Assembly (NCBI GenBank): GCA_965119685.1
Contig: OZ221971.1
Coordinates: forward strand, 496,001-560,000
Reading direction: 5' to 3'
Length of the DNA stretch: 64,000 nucleotides
Source: Merdibacter sp965119685
Lineage (GTDB): Bacteria > Bacillota_I > Bacilli_A > Erysipelotrichales > Erysipelotrichaceae
This document shows, piece by piece, positions 17,547 to 26,934 of this stretch (position 1 is its first letter; every line of letters starts with the position of its first letter). The notes beneath the pieces were generated by a model. It saw nothing but the letters and a program-made list of their open reading frames with translations. It was not told the DNA's origin and made no database searches. A program made the position numbers and the translations under genes.

Positions 17547-17945
17547 TTATTCTTGCTCTTGTGCGGCTGCCTCTTTCAGCCGTGAAAAGCTCTCATCGCT
17601 GATGATGTGTTCAATCCGGCAAGCGTCGGCCTCCGCAGTTTTGGGGTCAACGCCTGCGGCGATAAGCTGCTCGGTAAAAAAGCAATGGCGCTCATAGATT
17701 TTTTCGGCAACCTCACGCCCTACATCGGTCAGATGGAGAGAGTAATCCTCATCCATTGTCAGAAAGCCACCATCCCGCAGGGTCGCCACCGCATGGCACA
17801 CGCTGGGCTTTGTGACCTCCAAGTGTCTCGCCACATCCACAGAACGCACCATGCCTTGCTTTTGCTGGAGAACAAGGATAGCCTCCAGGTAATCTTCGCC
17901 GGCTGCGTGAAGTTTCATGGTACGTTTATCCATAGATGTCAGCAT
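17547..17945 (-). CDS. DtxR/MntR-family metal-dependent repressor
   Basis: A 132-residue regulator: N-terminal winged helix (AGEDYLEAILVLQQ, DVARHLEVTKPSVCHAV) and dimerization/metal region (HLTDVGREVAEKIYERHCFFTEQL, CRIEHIISDE). The C-terminal SH3-like domain is absent, as in MntR. It is the last gene of the cargo operon, which suggests the transporters respond to iron or manganese. Start at 17945 follows AAGGAAGGAGA. Confidence 0.85.
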   Translation of the reverse strand: MLTSMDKRTMKLHAAGEDYLEAILVLQQKQGMVRSVDVARHLEVTKPSVCHAVATLRDGGFLTMDEDYSLHLTDVGREVAEKIYERHCFFTEQLIAAGVDPKTAEADACRIEHIISDESFSRLKEAAAQEQE

Positions 17946-17983
17946 GGTTGGTCTCCTTCCTTCAGGAACAGGATTCCCTTCAT

Positions 17984-18571
17984 TCAGATCAGCGCAGCGT
18001 TGGAAAGTTGTTTTTTTAGAACTGTTTTCCCAAGCATACTGCCCACCAGAGCCAGTACAACAGTTGCAGCAATCATAACCGGCAGCATCCATATCTGCGC
18101 AACATTCTGCATGACTGTCGCATATTCGGCCGACATTTCCTCTGTGGCGCGTGCAACCGTGTATTCGGGGAACGCCCAGATATAGAGAGGATTACCGAAC
18201 ATACCAAAGGAAAATATGACATGACTAAGGAGTGTCGTCTTAAGATTGTGGTAACCGCCAACTTTCCGTACGCCCTCTGCAAGAACGGTGGTGATAATTA
18301 AGGTAACAATGACCAGATTGGAGAGTTCCCCGGCAATAAAATAGATTACACCTACGATCAGGTTCATTAAAAACACAACACCGGGTTTCGCTTCCTTTGC
18401 CACAATATACAGATATGGGATTCCCGTAAAAAAACCAATTAGAGCTGGCATAAAAATCCACAGAATGGGCGTAAGTGCCCCGGACATCATGACCACCATG
18501 GTTATCATAAAGTAAACCAAGGAAATCCCGGCTGTAATCCCGAAATCTTTACCAGTCCATTTACTATTCAT
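17984..18571 (-). CDS. ECF transporter S component, MptD-like (second copy)
   Basis: A 195-residue integral membrane protein with about six hydrophobic segments. Its C-terminal VLGKTVLKK segment resembles the end of the S component at 24318 (FLGKLLLKK), so the operon has two related substrate-binding subunits but only one set of T and A components. Substrate unknown. RBS AAAGGGAGAA. Confidence 0.7.
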   Translation of the reverse strand: MNSKWTGKDFGITAGISLVYFMITMVVMMSGALTPILWIFMPALIGFFTGIPYLYIVAKEAKPGVVFLMNLIVGVIYFIAGELSNLVIVTLIITTVLAEGVRKVGGYHNLKTTLLSHVIFSFGMFGNPLYIWAFPEYTVARATEEMSAEYATVMQNVAQIWMLPVMIAATVVLALVGSMLGKTVLKKQLSNAALI

Positions 18572-18601
18572 ATATAATTCTCCCTTTCGTCCATCCTCTG
18601 T

Positions 18602-20350
18602 TTATCCAATGGCCCAACCCTCAGCTTGTTCGCGGATGGAGATAAATCGTTTATACAACCCATTTTGTGAGACAAGCTGCTGATGAGTTCCCCTTTGGAC
18701 AACCTTTCCCTCATCAATCACCAAGATCTGATCTGCGCTTTCAATAGTCGCAAGGCGATGGGCAATCACAATAATGGTTTTACCGTGAGTAAGATTGCCG
18801 ATGGCTTGTTGAATAAGATGTTCATTTTCTGGATCAATGCTGGCAGTTGCTTCATCAAGGATGACAATGGGGGCGTTTTTTAGCATAGCCCGAGCAATCG
18901 AAATGCGTTGCTTTTCTCCACCAGATAGGGTAGAGCCACCCTCACCAACGACTGTGTTATAGCCATCTGGGAGCGCCATAATAAAATCATGGCATCGGGC
19001 GGCTTTGGCGGCGGCAATTATTTCTTCCTCGGAGGCATCGGGTTTTCCGAACAAAATATTGTTGCGAATTGAATCGTGGAACAAATACACATTTTGGAAT
19101 ACCATACTGATATTTTTCAGTAGAGAATCGCAGGTAAATTCCCGAACATTGTGGCCTCCCACTTGTATTTCTCCATTCTGTGCATCATAAAACCGAGCCA
19201 ATAAACTGCAGATTGTGGTTTTCCCGCTGCCGGATGGTCCTACGATCGCTGTTGTGGTGTTCTGCGGGATACGGAAGGAGATATGGCTTAAAACTTCCCG
19301 ACTATCATAGCCAAAGGACACATCCTTAAACTCAATATCGTACTGGTTAATAGAAACATCTTTTCCGTCTTTATCAATGAATTCAGCATCTTCAATACTC
19401 TGAAGTTTCTCCGCTACTGTATCCAGCATTTCCAGAATGTGAAGGGAATTATTTGCCGACTCAATCGTGTTAAACATGATATAACTGTAAACGATCAACA
19501 TAATCGCCATATACAGTTCCATTTCCCCTTGGAGTGCAAGAAGGGCTGTGATGCAGGTGATTGCCATGGTGCCCATGTATAGGCCGAGCCGGTGCAATGC
19601 GTCACAAGGAGCAAAGTTCCGTTCCATCTTAATGTTAATTTCTTTCGACTTATGATAGGCCCGGTAGAGGCCGTCAGAGGCTACACCTTCCTGCTTGAAA
19701 GATTTGACAACAGCCATCCCGCGGACATACTGAACAATCTCATCTGCCATCTCATTGATACTTTCCTGCCGAATCGGGGAATTTTTACGGCTTTGGCGCT
19801 CGATAAGTTGCAACCCGGCTGTAGAAATTGCCACAGCCAATAGCGCGGCGCCCCCCAAAAAAGGAGAAAAGCATAGCAGCCATATTATCGTGATTGCAAG
19901 AAATATGTAGCTGTCAATAATGTTATTGACAACATTCATCGTCTGCATTTCAAAAAAAGCCAGATCTGTGGTGATAGCAGTGGTAAATTCCCCCATGTTT
20001 TTCCGCTGGAGAAATCCCAGCGAAACCCGCTTAAGAATATCACCTATCTTCAGTCGTTCTGCACAGGTTACCTCATGAGCAATGCTATCCTGCCGGGTTG
20101 CCCGGATATAGGCGAACAGCCATCGGAGCAAAACTGAACCAAGGATGATTGTGGTGAGTTGGAGAACATATACCGGTTCCAACACTGCTGCCCCGTTGCT
20201 GTCATCAAGAATCAGCTTAATTGTCCAGACTCCGCAGATAATAGGAACAATGCCAAGAATATTGGAGATCATTGAGAGGGCAATGCCAAGATAGAGCCGC
20301 CCCTTGTAATGACTCATCAGACGGAACAGCCGTTTGAGAATTCTAATCAT
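18602..20350 (-). CDS. Exporter-fold ABC half-transporter (subunit 2)
   Basis: A 582-residue fused membrane-ATPase protein: six membrane segments in residues 1 to about 300, then an ATPase with Walker A GPSGSGKTT, signature LSGGEKQR and Walker B VILDEATASID. Its start overlaps the end of the partner gene by 4 bases, so they should form a heterodimer. The fold is that of MsbA/YbtPQ. The ECF and DtxR neighbours make metallophore or heme-type uptake worth considering alongside export. Confidence 0.85.
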   Translation of the reverse strand: MIRILKRLFRLMSHYKGRLYLGIALSMISNILGIVPIICGVWTIKLILDDSNGAAVLEPVYVLQLTTIILGSVLLRWLFAYIRATRQDSIAHEVTCAERLKIGDILKRVSLGFLQRKNMGEFTTAITTDLAFFEMQTMNVVNNIIDSYIFLAITIIWLLCFSPFLGGAALLAVAISTAGLQLIERQSRKNSPIRQESINEMADEIVQYVRGMAVVKSFKQEGVASDGLYRAYHKSKEINIKMERNFAPCDALHRLGLYMGTMAITCITALLALQGEMELYMAIMLIVYSYIMFNTIESANNSLHILEMLDTVAEKLQSIEDAEFIDKDGKDVSINQYDIEFKDVSFGYDSREVLSHISFRIPQNTTTAIVGPSGSGKTTICSLLARFYDAQNGEIQVGGHNVREFTCDSLLKNISMVFQNVYLFHDSIRNNILFGKPDASEEEIIAAAKAARCHDFIMALPDGYNTVVGEGGSTLSGGEKQRISIARAMLKNAPIVILDEATASIDPENEHLIQQAIGNLTHGKTIIVIAHRLATIESADQILVIDEGKVVQRGTHQQLVSQNGLYKRFISIREQAEGWAIG

Positions 20351-22110
20351 GCGAAAACCTCCCCTCTTAACCCAACTGACCATTTCTTTGCGCCAATGTG
20401 AGCCTGCCACATATCTCTATAAAGAGCGCTGCTTTCCAATAGTTCCTCATGAGTACCGCTTTGCGCGATTCGTCCTTTTTCTATCAGAAGGATCCTATCT
20501 GCATTCTTGATTGTGGAGAGGCGGTGGGCGATGACCAGAAGCGTTTTACCACGGGTCAACTCTGCGATAGCTTCCTGAATTTTGGCCTCATTCTCTGGAT
20601 CAGTAAAAGATGTGGCCTCGTCCAAAATCACGATGGGAGCATTCTTCAAAATAGCCCTGGCGATTGCAATACGCTGTCTCTCACCACCAGACAGCCGGTC
20701 TCCAGCCTCGCCTGCGCTGGACTGATACCCCTGTTCCAGCTTGTTGATAAATTCGTCGCATTGTGCCTTTCGGGCCGCCTCCAAAACCTGCTCATCTGTG
20801 GCTTGCGGATTGCCCAGCCGGATATTTTCCAAAATGGAGCAGTTAAACAGAAAATTATCCTGCGTAACAAAACTCACCTGATCGGCCAACTCTGTCAGAG
20901 GAATGTCTTTGATATTTACTCCACCAATCCGGATAGCTCCCTCTGTCGGATCCCAGAAACGTGCCACCAGGCGGGCCAGTGTCGATTTACCTCCACCAGA
21001 CGGGCCGACAAGAGCATAAAATGCCCCCTCCGGGATAGCAAGATTTACGTCATGGATTACATTTTCTTTTCCGGTATAGGAGAAGGTCACATGCTCCATT
21101 AGGATGTCATGAGCCGAGATCGGTTTTTCCTCCATTGCCAGTGGCAATTCTCCAATATCAAAGGTCTTATTTACAATATTGACAGAATACTGAATTGATT
21201 TTAGCTGATTAAAAAACAGAATCATGCGGCCCAAACTGCTGACCATGCCCATAGAGAGCAGCATTGCCATAGTGATTTTTGGCAGGGTTGTGCTGCCATA
21301 GAGATAAAGCAGCGTGCCAATCGGCAATACACCCAGTAGAGTTGTCGGCAGAATACTGGCACCAAGGGTAGTAAATTTCCATGTTGATTTGTACCAATTC
21401 AAGGTGGTTTGCTTGAAGTTCTCTACCGCTTTCCGATATTTCTCATAGGACGAGGTCGACTGGTTGAAAGCTTTCACAACTTCAATGCCTTCCATGTACT
21501 CAACCACTACATTGTTCATGTGCTCATTGGCTTCCATATAGACTTGGTAGGTTTTATTGTAGCCGCCCAACATCATTCCATATGGAATAAGCGCCAAAGG
21601 GATGGTAATCAGCGATGCCAGCGCCAAACGGAAATCAATCATACAGAGATAAGTGAATACCGCTATCGGCAATATCAGCGCCCCGGCGCCCTCTGGAATC
21701 ACATGAGCCAGGGGGATTTCAATATTCTCAATCTGATCTACCACAATATTCTTTACGCGACCAGCGTTGATTCCTTGGGCCACTCCAAGCGGAGCCTTCA
21801 TCAGTTTCTCGGCGACCCGCTTTCGCATCAACTCCAAAATGGTATATGCAGAAATGTGGGAAAGCGTAGTGGAGATGGCATGAAACAGAACCTTGCCGAG
21901 AAAACCGATCGTGCCAACAATGGTCCAGTAAAGGATCGTCTCCGCCGTGGCGGTTTGGTCAAAAAACAGGCAAATAATACGGTAAGCGGCAACATAAGGG
22001 ATGATGCCCCCTGCAACCGACAGTAATGCACAAATTACAGATATAATCAGTTTTCCCTTGCATGGCGTAGCATAAGACAGGATACTGCCTGCAAGACCTT
22101 GCTTCTTCAT
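20347..22110 (-). CDS. Exporter-fold ABC half-transporter (subunit 1)
   Basis: A 587-residue partner of the 18602 protein: membrane domain in residues 1 to about 310, ATPase with Walker A GPSGGGKST, signature LSGGERQR and Walker B VILDEATSFTD. The D-loop Ser-Phe-Thr-Asp departs slightly from the usual Ala-Leu-Asp. It overlaps the ECF ATPase gene by 4 bases. Substrate and direction of transport are not readable from sequence. Confidence 0.85.
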   Translation of the reverse strand: MKKQGLAGSILSYATPCKGKLIISVICALLSVAGGIIPYVAAYRIICLFFDQTATAETILYWTIVGTIGFLGKVLFHAISTTLSHISAYTILELMRKRVAEKLMKAPLGVAQGINAGRVKNIVVDQIENIEIPLAHVIPEGAGALILPIAVFTYLCMIDFRLALASLITIPLALIPYGMMLGGYNKTYQVYMEANEHMNNVVVEYMEGIEVVKAFNQSTSSYEKYRKAVENFKQTTLNWYKSTWKFTTLGASILPTTLLGVLPIGTLLYLYGSTTLPKITMAMLLSMGMVSSLGRMILFFNQLKSIQYSVNIVNKTFDIGELPLAMEEKPISAHDILMEHVTFSYTGKENVIHDVNLAIPEGAFYALVGPSGGGKSTLARLVARFWDPTEGAIRIGGVNIKDIPLTELADQVSFVTQDNFLFNCSILENIRLGNPQATDEQVLEAARKAQCDEFINKLEQGYQSSAGEAGDRLSGGERQRIAIARAILKNAPIVILDEATSFTDPENEAKIQEAIAELTRGKTLLVIAHRLSTIKNADRILLIEKGRIAQSGTHEELLESSALYRDMWQAHIGAKKWSVGLRGEVFA

Positions 22111-23588
22111 AAAACAACCTCCTTCTGAAAGAGAATAGAATAGATCTGCGGTGTATATTTAGGTTCTACAGGAAAGAAACTTTCCACCCTGCCGTTGAGC
22201 AGATAGCAAATATGGGTGCAGGTATGCATTAAAAATTCGTAATCATGGGTGGTCACCAGAAGGGTCTTGCCCTGTTCTGCCAGTTCATGTAGAAGGGAAG
22301 AAACATTGACCATACTGGAATAGTCCAGGCCGCTGGTAGGCTCGTCGAAACAAATCACATCTGTGTCTTTCATACAAGCTACTGCAATGCAAAGGCGCTG
22401 CTTCTGGCCGCCTGACATTGATGCAGGATGTTGCTGTCGATAATCCAATAATCCCATCCGCTCCAACAGCATACGGCCTTTTTTTTGCAGTTCCTCATTG
22501 CCGTCATTACCCAGAAACAGTTCTTTTTCCACACTTTCTGTAAAAAGCTGGTAGTCGCTGCTCTGCATGACAAGAAAAGTATTGCGCACCCTGGTTTTAC
22601 TATTCACCGCTTGGCCACCAAATCGAACCTCCCCATTGGTTTCTTTTTTTAAACCACACACAATTTCCAACAGCGTACTTTTCCCTACGCCGTTGGTTCC
22701 GACGATACCAACGATGTCTCCTTTCCCGGCAGAGAGGTTCACATTTGCCAGCGTCTCACTTTCTCTGGTATAGCGGTAGGATAGATTTTCCAGACAAATT
22801 TGTTCCTCCGCTCCGGTTTTTTTCTGCGTCACAGGTGGGCGTATACTTAGAAGATCCGTACTCCTTAACCCCATTCGGTTAGCCTCCTCGTTGGAAAGGG
22901 AACGGAAGGCAGAGGCATCCAATTCTCTTGTGATCTGTCCATATTCAATCAAAACGGCACGATCTGCAATGTCTTTCAGATAATGGATGCGGTGTTCAGA
23001 TATAATAATGGTATACCCCTGTTGTTTGAGTGTATGGAGAATCTCCATCAAATGCTCGGTGGCTGCAGCATCCAGATTAGCAGAGGGTTCGTCCAGCACC
23101 AGAATTTTGGGGGCAAGTGCGTAGACTGAGGCGATAGCAATAGACTGCTTTTCACCGCTGGACAGTTCAAAAATGCTGCGCTCCAATAAGCGCTGAATTT
23201 GCAGGTCGTTAGCCGCCTGTTCAATACGCCGACAGATTTCTTCTCTTGGAATGCCCACATTCTCACAGGAAAAGGCAATTTCTGCTGTTGTATCCGTGGC
23301 AAAAAACTGAGACCGTGGATCCTGAAAAACGGAGCCTACCACACCAGCCAAATCCTGGATTGACAGTTCATCTGTATTCTGCCCATCTACAATGACCCTT
23401 CCTTCCAGCTCCCCTTCAAAAAACTCCGGAACTAAGCGGTTAATCAACCGGGTGATGGTCGTTTTTCCACAGCCCGAGGAACCCAACAGAACTACAAATT
23501 CCCCTTTTTGGATAGTAAGGCTCACATCCCGCAAAGCCGGTTCCTTTGCATTGGCATACTGGAAGGAAACGTGTTCAATTTGAATCAT
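22107..23588 (-). CDS. ECF transporter ATPase, two fused ATP-binding domains (A1-A2)
   Basis: A 493-residue cytoplasmic protein powering an energy-coupling-factor importer. Domain 1: Walker A GSSGCGKTT, signature ELSSGEKQ, Walker B ILVLDEPSANLD. Domain 2: Walker A GTNGVGKST, signature MSGGQKQR, Walker B ICFDEPTSGLD. The two domains are normally separate EcfA1 and EcfA2 proteins; the fusion fixes their pairing. Start at 23588 follows GGGAGGTAA. Confidence 0.88.
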   Translation of the reverse strand: MIQIEHVSFQYANAKEPALRDVSLTIQKGEFVVLLGSSGCGKTTITRLINRLVPEFFEGELEGRVIVDGQNTDELSIQDLAGVVGSVFQDPRSQFFATDTTAEIAFSCENVGIPREEICRRIEQAANDLQIQRLLERSIFELSSGEKQSIAIASVYALAPKILVLDEPSANLDAAATEHLMEILHTLKQQGYTIIISEHRIHYLKDIADRAVLIEYGQITRELDASAFRSLSNEEANRMGLRSTDLLSIRPPVTQKKTGAEEQICLENLSYRYTRESETLANVNLSAGKGDIVGIVGTNGVGKSTLLEIVCGLKKETNGEVRFGGQAVNSKTRVRNTFLVMQSSDYQLFTESVEKELFLGNDGNEELQKKGRMLLERMGLLDYRQQHPASMSGGQKQRLCIAVACMKDTDVICFDEPTSGLDYSSMVNVSSLLHELAEQGKTLLVTTHDYEFLMHTCTHICYLLNGRVESFFPVEPKYTPQIYSILFQKEVVL

Positions 23589-23592
23589 ATCT

Positions 23593-24321
23593 TTACCTCC
23601 CAAGCAAAGCACTGCCAGTAATTCCAGCAATTACAGCGGAAATAACGGCGCCTGCATATAAAAAGTCGGTCGCTCGTAAACGTACCTCCCGATAAGAGGT
23701 GCGCTTTGATTCCAAATCCAACCCTCGTGTCACGGCTGAAGCGGCCAGTTCATCCGATATCGTCATACTCCTAATAATCAACGGAACAATGGCATATTCA
23801 CAGGTTTTAACTGGGTGAAGCAGCACATTTCGCACTGTCAGTCCAATGCCGCGTAGCATCATAGTATTTTTGATAGAACGGAATTCATCCTGTACTGTCG
23901 GGATGTAACGGAAAGCTACCGCCAGTGCGATAGTACCACCTTTAGGCACGTGCATATTCTGCATCGCAGTCACAAAATCACTGACTCGTAGCTTGCTGCC
24001 CATCCACGCTCCCATGACAAAAAACACTACAACTCGTTCCAGCATGAATAGAATCATACCCACGCCCGCAGCGAATTTGCTTTGCGGTACGAAAGAAAGA
24101 ATTAGGTTTATTAGCAGGAACACAGCAAACAGCATTGCAGTCTTTTTTGCGCCCAACCAAAGACCACGAGCCAGATACAGAACTACAACCAGCAGATACA
24201 TCCAAATCAGAGCCAACAGATTTGGCGCACTAAAAGTAGCTGACGCAAAGACAACCACCAGCAAGAGCTTCATTCGTGGGTCCAGCTCTAAAAAACGAAT
24301 GTGTCTGATATCCCTGCTCAT
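23593..24321 (-). CDS. ECF transporter transmembrane T component
   Basis: A 242-residue membrane protein with four or five hydrophobic segments and the cytoplasmic coupling region containing MMLRGIG and a variant Ala-Arg-Gly motif VTRGLD (about residue 205) that docks on the ATPases. It overlaps the S component gene by 4 bases and lies 4 bases before the ATPase gene, so translation is coupled. Confidence 0.85.
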   Translation of the reverse strand: MSRDIRHIRFLELDPRMKLLLVVVFASATFSAPNLLALIWMYLLVVVLYLARGLWLGAKKTAMLFAVFLLINLILSFVPQSKFAAGVGMILFMLERVVVFFVMGAWMGSKLRVSDFVTAMQNMHVPKGGTIALAVAFRYIPTVQDEFRSIKNTMMLRGIGLTVRNVLLHPVKTCEYAIVPLIIRSMTISDELAASAVTRGLDLESKRTSYREVRLRATDFLYAGAVISAVIAGITGSALLGR

Positions 24322-24920
24322 ACGATCCCCGCTTTTTGAAAGTGTTTTTTCAGCAACAGTTTTCCAAGAAATGCTCCAACCACACATCCCACCACAGTGG
24401 CGGCAAGACCCACAAAGAACATTGGCCCGATAAGCATATCAAACACTGTGGAGTAGAGATCCGCATAGGCGGATACTGCAGCCAAATACATATCTTTCAT
24501 AAAAATAAGTGGAATCGTCATGCCCAGATAGAGAAATACCACCTGAACGGTAAAGCACAGCAACATGGTAGAAAACTTGTGCCGATCCAATATGCGCCAG
24601 AAAAGTTCAGCAATCACCGCGCCAACGGCAATTACCAGCGCAACACCCCAAAAACTCATAAGCTGCATTGCCGCCCAAATTAACCCAAACAACAAGACGA
24701 TTCCTTTCTTATTCACTTTCGTAAACAGAAGCATGAAAATGGTTCCCCAAACCACTGCACAGGCCGCAAAGACAAACAAGCTGCCAGCGACGGTCATACC
24801 AATGGGTGCGCCAACTCCCGCATAGACCAGAAACATAAGCACATATAAGATGGCGGCGGTTATGTAATCGCGAACATTCATTTTGTCTGATTTTTTAAAT
24901 TTTGCAGTGTTACTTTTCAT
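24318..24920 (-). CDS. ECF transporter S component, MptD-like (first copy)
   Basis: A 200-residue integral membrane protein with six predicted membrane segments; substrate-capture subunit of the ECF importer encoded by the next two genes. The second copy at 17984 is clearly related. RBS GGAAGGAGAA. A perfect 16-bp palindrome lies 17 bases upstream. Confidence 0.78.
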   Translation of the reverse strand: MKSNTAKFKKSDKMNVRDYITAAILYVLMFLVYAGVGAPIGMTVAGSLFVFAACAVVWGTIFMLLFTKVNKKGIVLLFGLIWAAMQLMSFWGVALVIAVGAVIAELFWRILDRHKFSTMLLCFTVQVVFLYLGMTIPLIFMKDMYLAAVSAYADLYSTVFDMLIGPMFFVGLAATVVGCVVGAFLGKLLLKKHFQKAGIV

Positions 24921-24936
24921 TGTTTTCTCCTTCCTC

Positions 24937-24952
24937 GTTAGCGGTCGCTAAC
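24937..24952. promoter_or_regulatory. 16-bp perfect palindrome, candidate operator
   Basis: GTTAGCGGTCGCTAAC lies between the TetR gene and the S component gene. It is a plausible TetR-family or other dimeric regulator site within the 66-base gap; no promoter is obvious beside it. Confidence 0.5.
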
Positions 24953-24986
24953 CAATGTGGATTTTTTTAGCTTTTAGCCTATTAAG

Positions 24987-25598
24987 CTAAAAGCCAAAAA
25001 TAGCTTGCCAGTTAAATAGTTTTGCCACATATTCACAGTGGCGTAATGCTTTTTCCAAAGGCAAATCATGAACAATTGGCTCAAACAGCGTAGACCAAAA
25101 GGCTGTCAGCAGCATGTGGATTTCCTCTTCATCAATCTGGTTGTCTCTACCATCTTGCTGGGTAACTGCCTCTAAAAATTTGACCGTTTGCTTTGCATGA
25201 TGAGATACGAAATCATGTAAGAAATTTGCGTGTGTCGAACCTTCCGAACGACACAGGAGCAACTTGAATCCATCGTATCGCTCATAGGAAAAATGCACAA
25301 TCGTTTTAAGTGTTGTGCTTGACATATCCCATACGGATTGCATTTTGCCATGTGCCAGCTGCTCGTAATCGTACCGTTCGATATTAAGCGCCATCTCCTC
25401 AATATCCTGAAGTGTTGGACCAACTACTGCTTCAAACAAAGCTTCTTTGCCAGGGTATCGCTTATACATGGCTCCTGTTGTTACGCCGGCTTTTTTGCAT
25501 ATTTCCCGCAAGGAGGCATCTGCAAACCCCTTTTCCATAAATTCTTCTTCTGCACTTTTAAGTATCTTGGGATCAATTCTCCGATCCGGCAACGACAT
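24987..25598 (-). CDS. TetR/AcrR-family transcriptional regulator
   Basis: A 203-residue regulator with a typical N-terminal helix-turn-helix (EEEFMEKGFADASLREICKK ... AGVTTGAMYKRYPGKEALFEAV) and a divergent ligand-binding C-terminal domain. It is the first gene of the cargo operon, 66 bases ahead of the ECF S component on the same strand, and probably controls the operon and itself through the repeat at 25614-25643. Confidence 0.88.
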   Translation of the reverse strand: MSLPDRRIDPKILKSAEEEFMEKGFADASLREICKKAGVTTGAMYKRYPGKEALFEAVVGPTLQDIEEMALNIERYDYEQLAHGKMQSVWDMSSTTLKTIVHFSYERYDGFKLLLCRSEGSTHANFLHDFVSHHAKQTVKFLEAVTQQDGRDNQIDEEEIHMLLTAFWSTLFEPIVHDLPLEKALRHCEYVAKLFNWQAIFGF

Positions 25599-25613
25599 TC
25601 TATCACCCCTTTA

Positions 25614-25672
25614 GATAACATTGATATCGGTAACGCTGTTATCAGAATAGCATAAGTGTGTTATCTTGTCAA
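25614..25672 (-). promoter_or_regulatory. Promoter and operator of the TetR/ECF/ABC operon
   Basis: On the minus strand TTGACA (25672-25667) and TATTCT (25649-25644) are 17 bases apart. Between the -10 and the start codon lies GATAACA/TGTTATC, a 7-bp inverted repeat with a 16-base spacer (25614-25643), a likely TetR operator. Confidence 0.75.
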
Positions 25673-25755
25673 TAGCCACACACAAATCTGGTTATTCAGA
25701 ATTCCTGATACGACTGGCAATACACCTGGATAAGGTAAAGTACGGAGATCCTACT

Positions 25756-25794
25756 AAAAATACTGAGTGTAGCCTGCTGAAGCTACACTCAGTA
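25756..25794 (-). terminator. Terminator after the response-regulator fragment
   Basis: A perfect 13-bp stem (TACTGAGTGTAGC and its complement) with an 8-base loop is followed by five T on the minus strand. Confidence 0.8.
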
Positions 25795-25805
25795 CATTGT
25801 TAGGA

Positions 25806-26162
25806 TTATTTTTCAATTTTATATCCCACCCGAAAAACGGTCTTGATGTAGGTGGGATGCTTTGGGTCAGATTCCAGTTTGCTCCGCAGGCGCCAGATTG
25901 TGTTGTCCACGGTATTGGTACCTAACTCATAGTCCTCACCCCAGGCCGCATTGTAAAGCTGCTCCCGGCTGAATACACGCCCAGGGTAGCGAGCCATGCA
26001 ATAAAGGATAGAGAACTCTCCGTAGTTTAGGCAGATCTCCGCACCGGCCTTTGTGACCCGCCGCTGCTCTGGGAATATCTCAATATCGCCCAGAGTCAGG
26101 GCAGAAGGATCAAGGTCAACAGTGGGGAGAACCTGGACATTTTTCCTTGTAAGGCTTATTTT
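25806..26162 (-). pseudogene. OmpR-type response regulator, DNA-binding half only
   Basis: About 118 residues of an OmpR/VanR-type winged-helix domain, ending with the family C-terminus (DNTIWRLRSKLESD ... TVFRVGYKI). The frame is open back to 26162, where a stop occurs, and the first ATG is inside the DNA-binding domain. The receiver domain with its phospho-Asp is missing, so this is a remnant. Confidence 0.8.
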
Positions 26163-26339
26163 TTAGTAACGCCTCCAAAGCCATTCTATATTGGGAAAAG
26201 CCAAATGAGCTAAAAAACCAATAAGGACAGCGGCAGCCACTGCAAGGATTATATACCCAACTATTTTTACGATTTTCTTGAACGCTACTTTTCCGTTTTC
26301 AACATCCAAATAAATTGATGTAACCCTTTCGTCTGTCAT
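26163..26339 (-). CDS. Small membrane protein, possibly the tail of a larger broken gene
   Basis: A 58-residue protein with one strong hydrophobic segment (about residues 27-47) and a Trp-rich end. There is no ribosome site before ATG 26339 and the frame stays open further upstream, so it may be the C-terminal remnant of a larger membrane protein. It ends in the same frame immediately before the response-regulator fragment. Confidence 0.4.
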   Translation of the reverse strand: MTDERVTSIYLDVENGKVAFKKIVKIVGYIILAVAAAVLIGFLAHLAFPNIEWLWRRY

Positions 26340-26396
26340 GTTTTTTTCTCGCACATCCTGAACATCAATGTCTTTAACCAATTCATCTAACAGACG

Positions 26397-26897
26397 ATGG
26401 ATTTCCCTGAAATGTCCCGTCTGCTAAAGCAGGTAGAGGTGTATAGAGGCAGCGGCATTTCTGCGGCCTTGTTTTATGAAGGAAAAGTAGCCGAAGCAAT
26501 CTCACTGATTGTGGAGCGGAGTCGGTTGTTGGAACAGAAAAAAGATGCTCGAAAAAAGTTGTCCGTTCAGGATGTCCAGCAATTAGAAAACTTAACCATG
26601 TATCTCAATGACCATTGCATACAAGATATTCCATTGGAGCAGATCGTGCATATTTCTTGCATGAGTGCCAGAAAACTTCAGGTTGCTTTCAAAGAATATC
26701 ATAGTTGCACGATTACAGAATATATTCAGCAACGGCGTATGAGCCAGGCAGAAACACTATTAGCAAAAACCGACCTGACAATCAAACAGGTAGCGCAAAG
26801 TGTCGGATATACAAGTGCAAGTCGATTCGCTGAATTATTCCGCAAAAGCACTGGATTGCTGCCATTAGAGTACAGAAAAACTGCACAGCGAAAGTAA
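26397..26897 (+). pseudogene. AraC-family regulator, N-terminally truncated
   Basis: 166 residues containing two AraC-type helix-turn-helix motifs (PLEQIVHISCMSARKLQVAF and LTIKQVAQSVGYTSASRFAE) and part of the linker helix region. A stop lies in frame 9 bases before the first ATG and the ligand-sensing N-terminal half of a usual 300-residue protein is missing; no ribosome site is seen. Confidence 0.7.
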
Positions 26898-26899
26898 AG

Positions 26900-26930
26900 C
26901 GAGCGCCAGGGATTATTCTCTGGCGCTCAC
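26900..26930 (+). terminator. Hairpin after the AraC fragment
   Basis: GAGCGCCAG pairs with CTGGCGCTC around an 11-base loop; the T-rich tract after it is weak. It stands between convergent genes. Confidence 0.55.
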
Positions 26931-26934
26931 CTTG

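Noticed and set aside
24955..24990. GCTTTTAGC/GCTAAAAGC hairpin as terminator of the TetR gene
   Set aside because: On the minus strand the stem is followed by A, not T, so intrinsic termination is not supported; operon continuity with the ECF genes is more likely.
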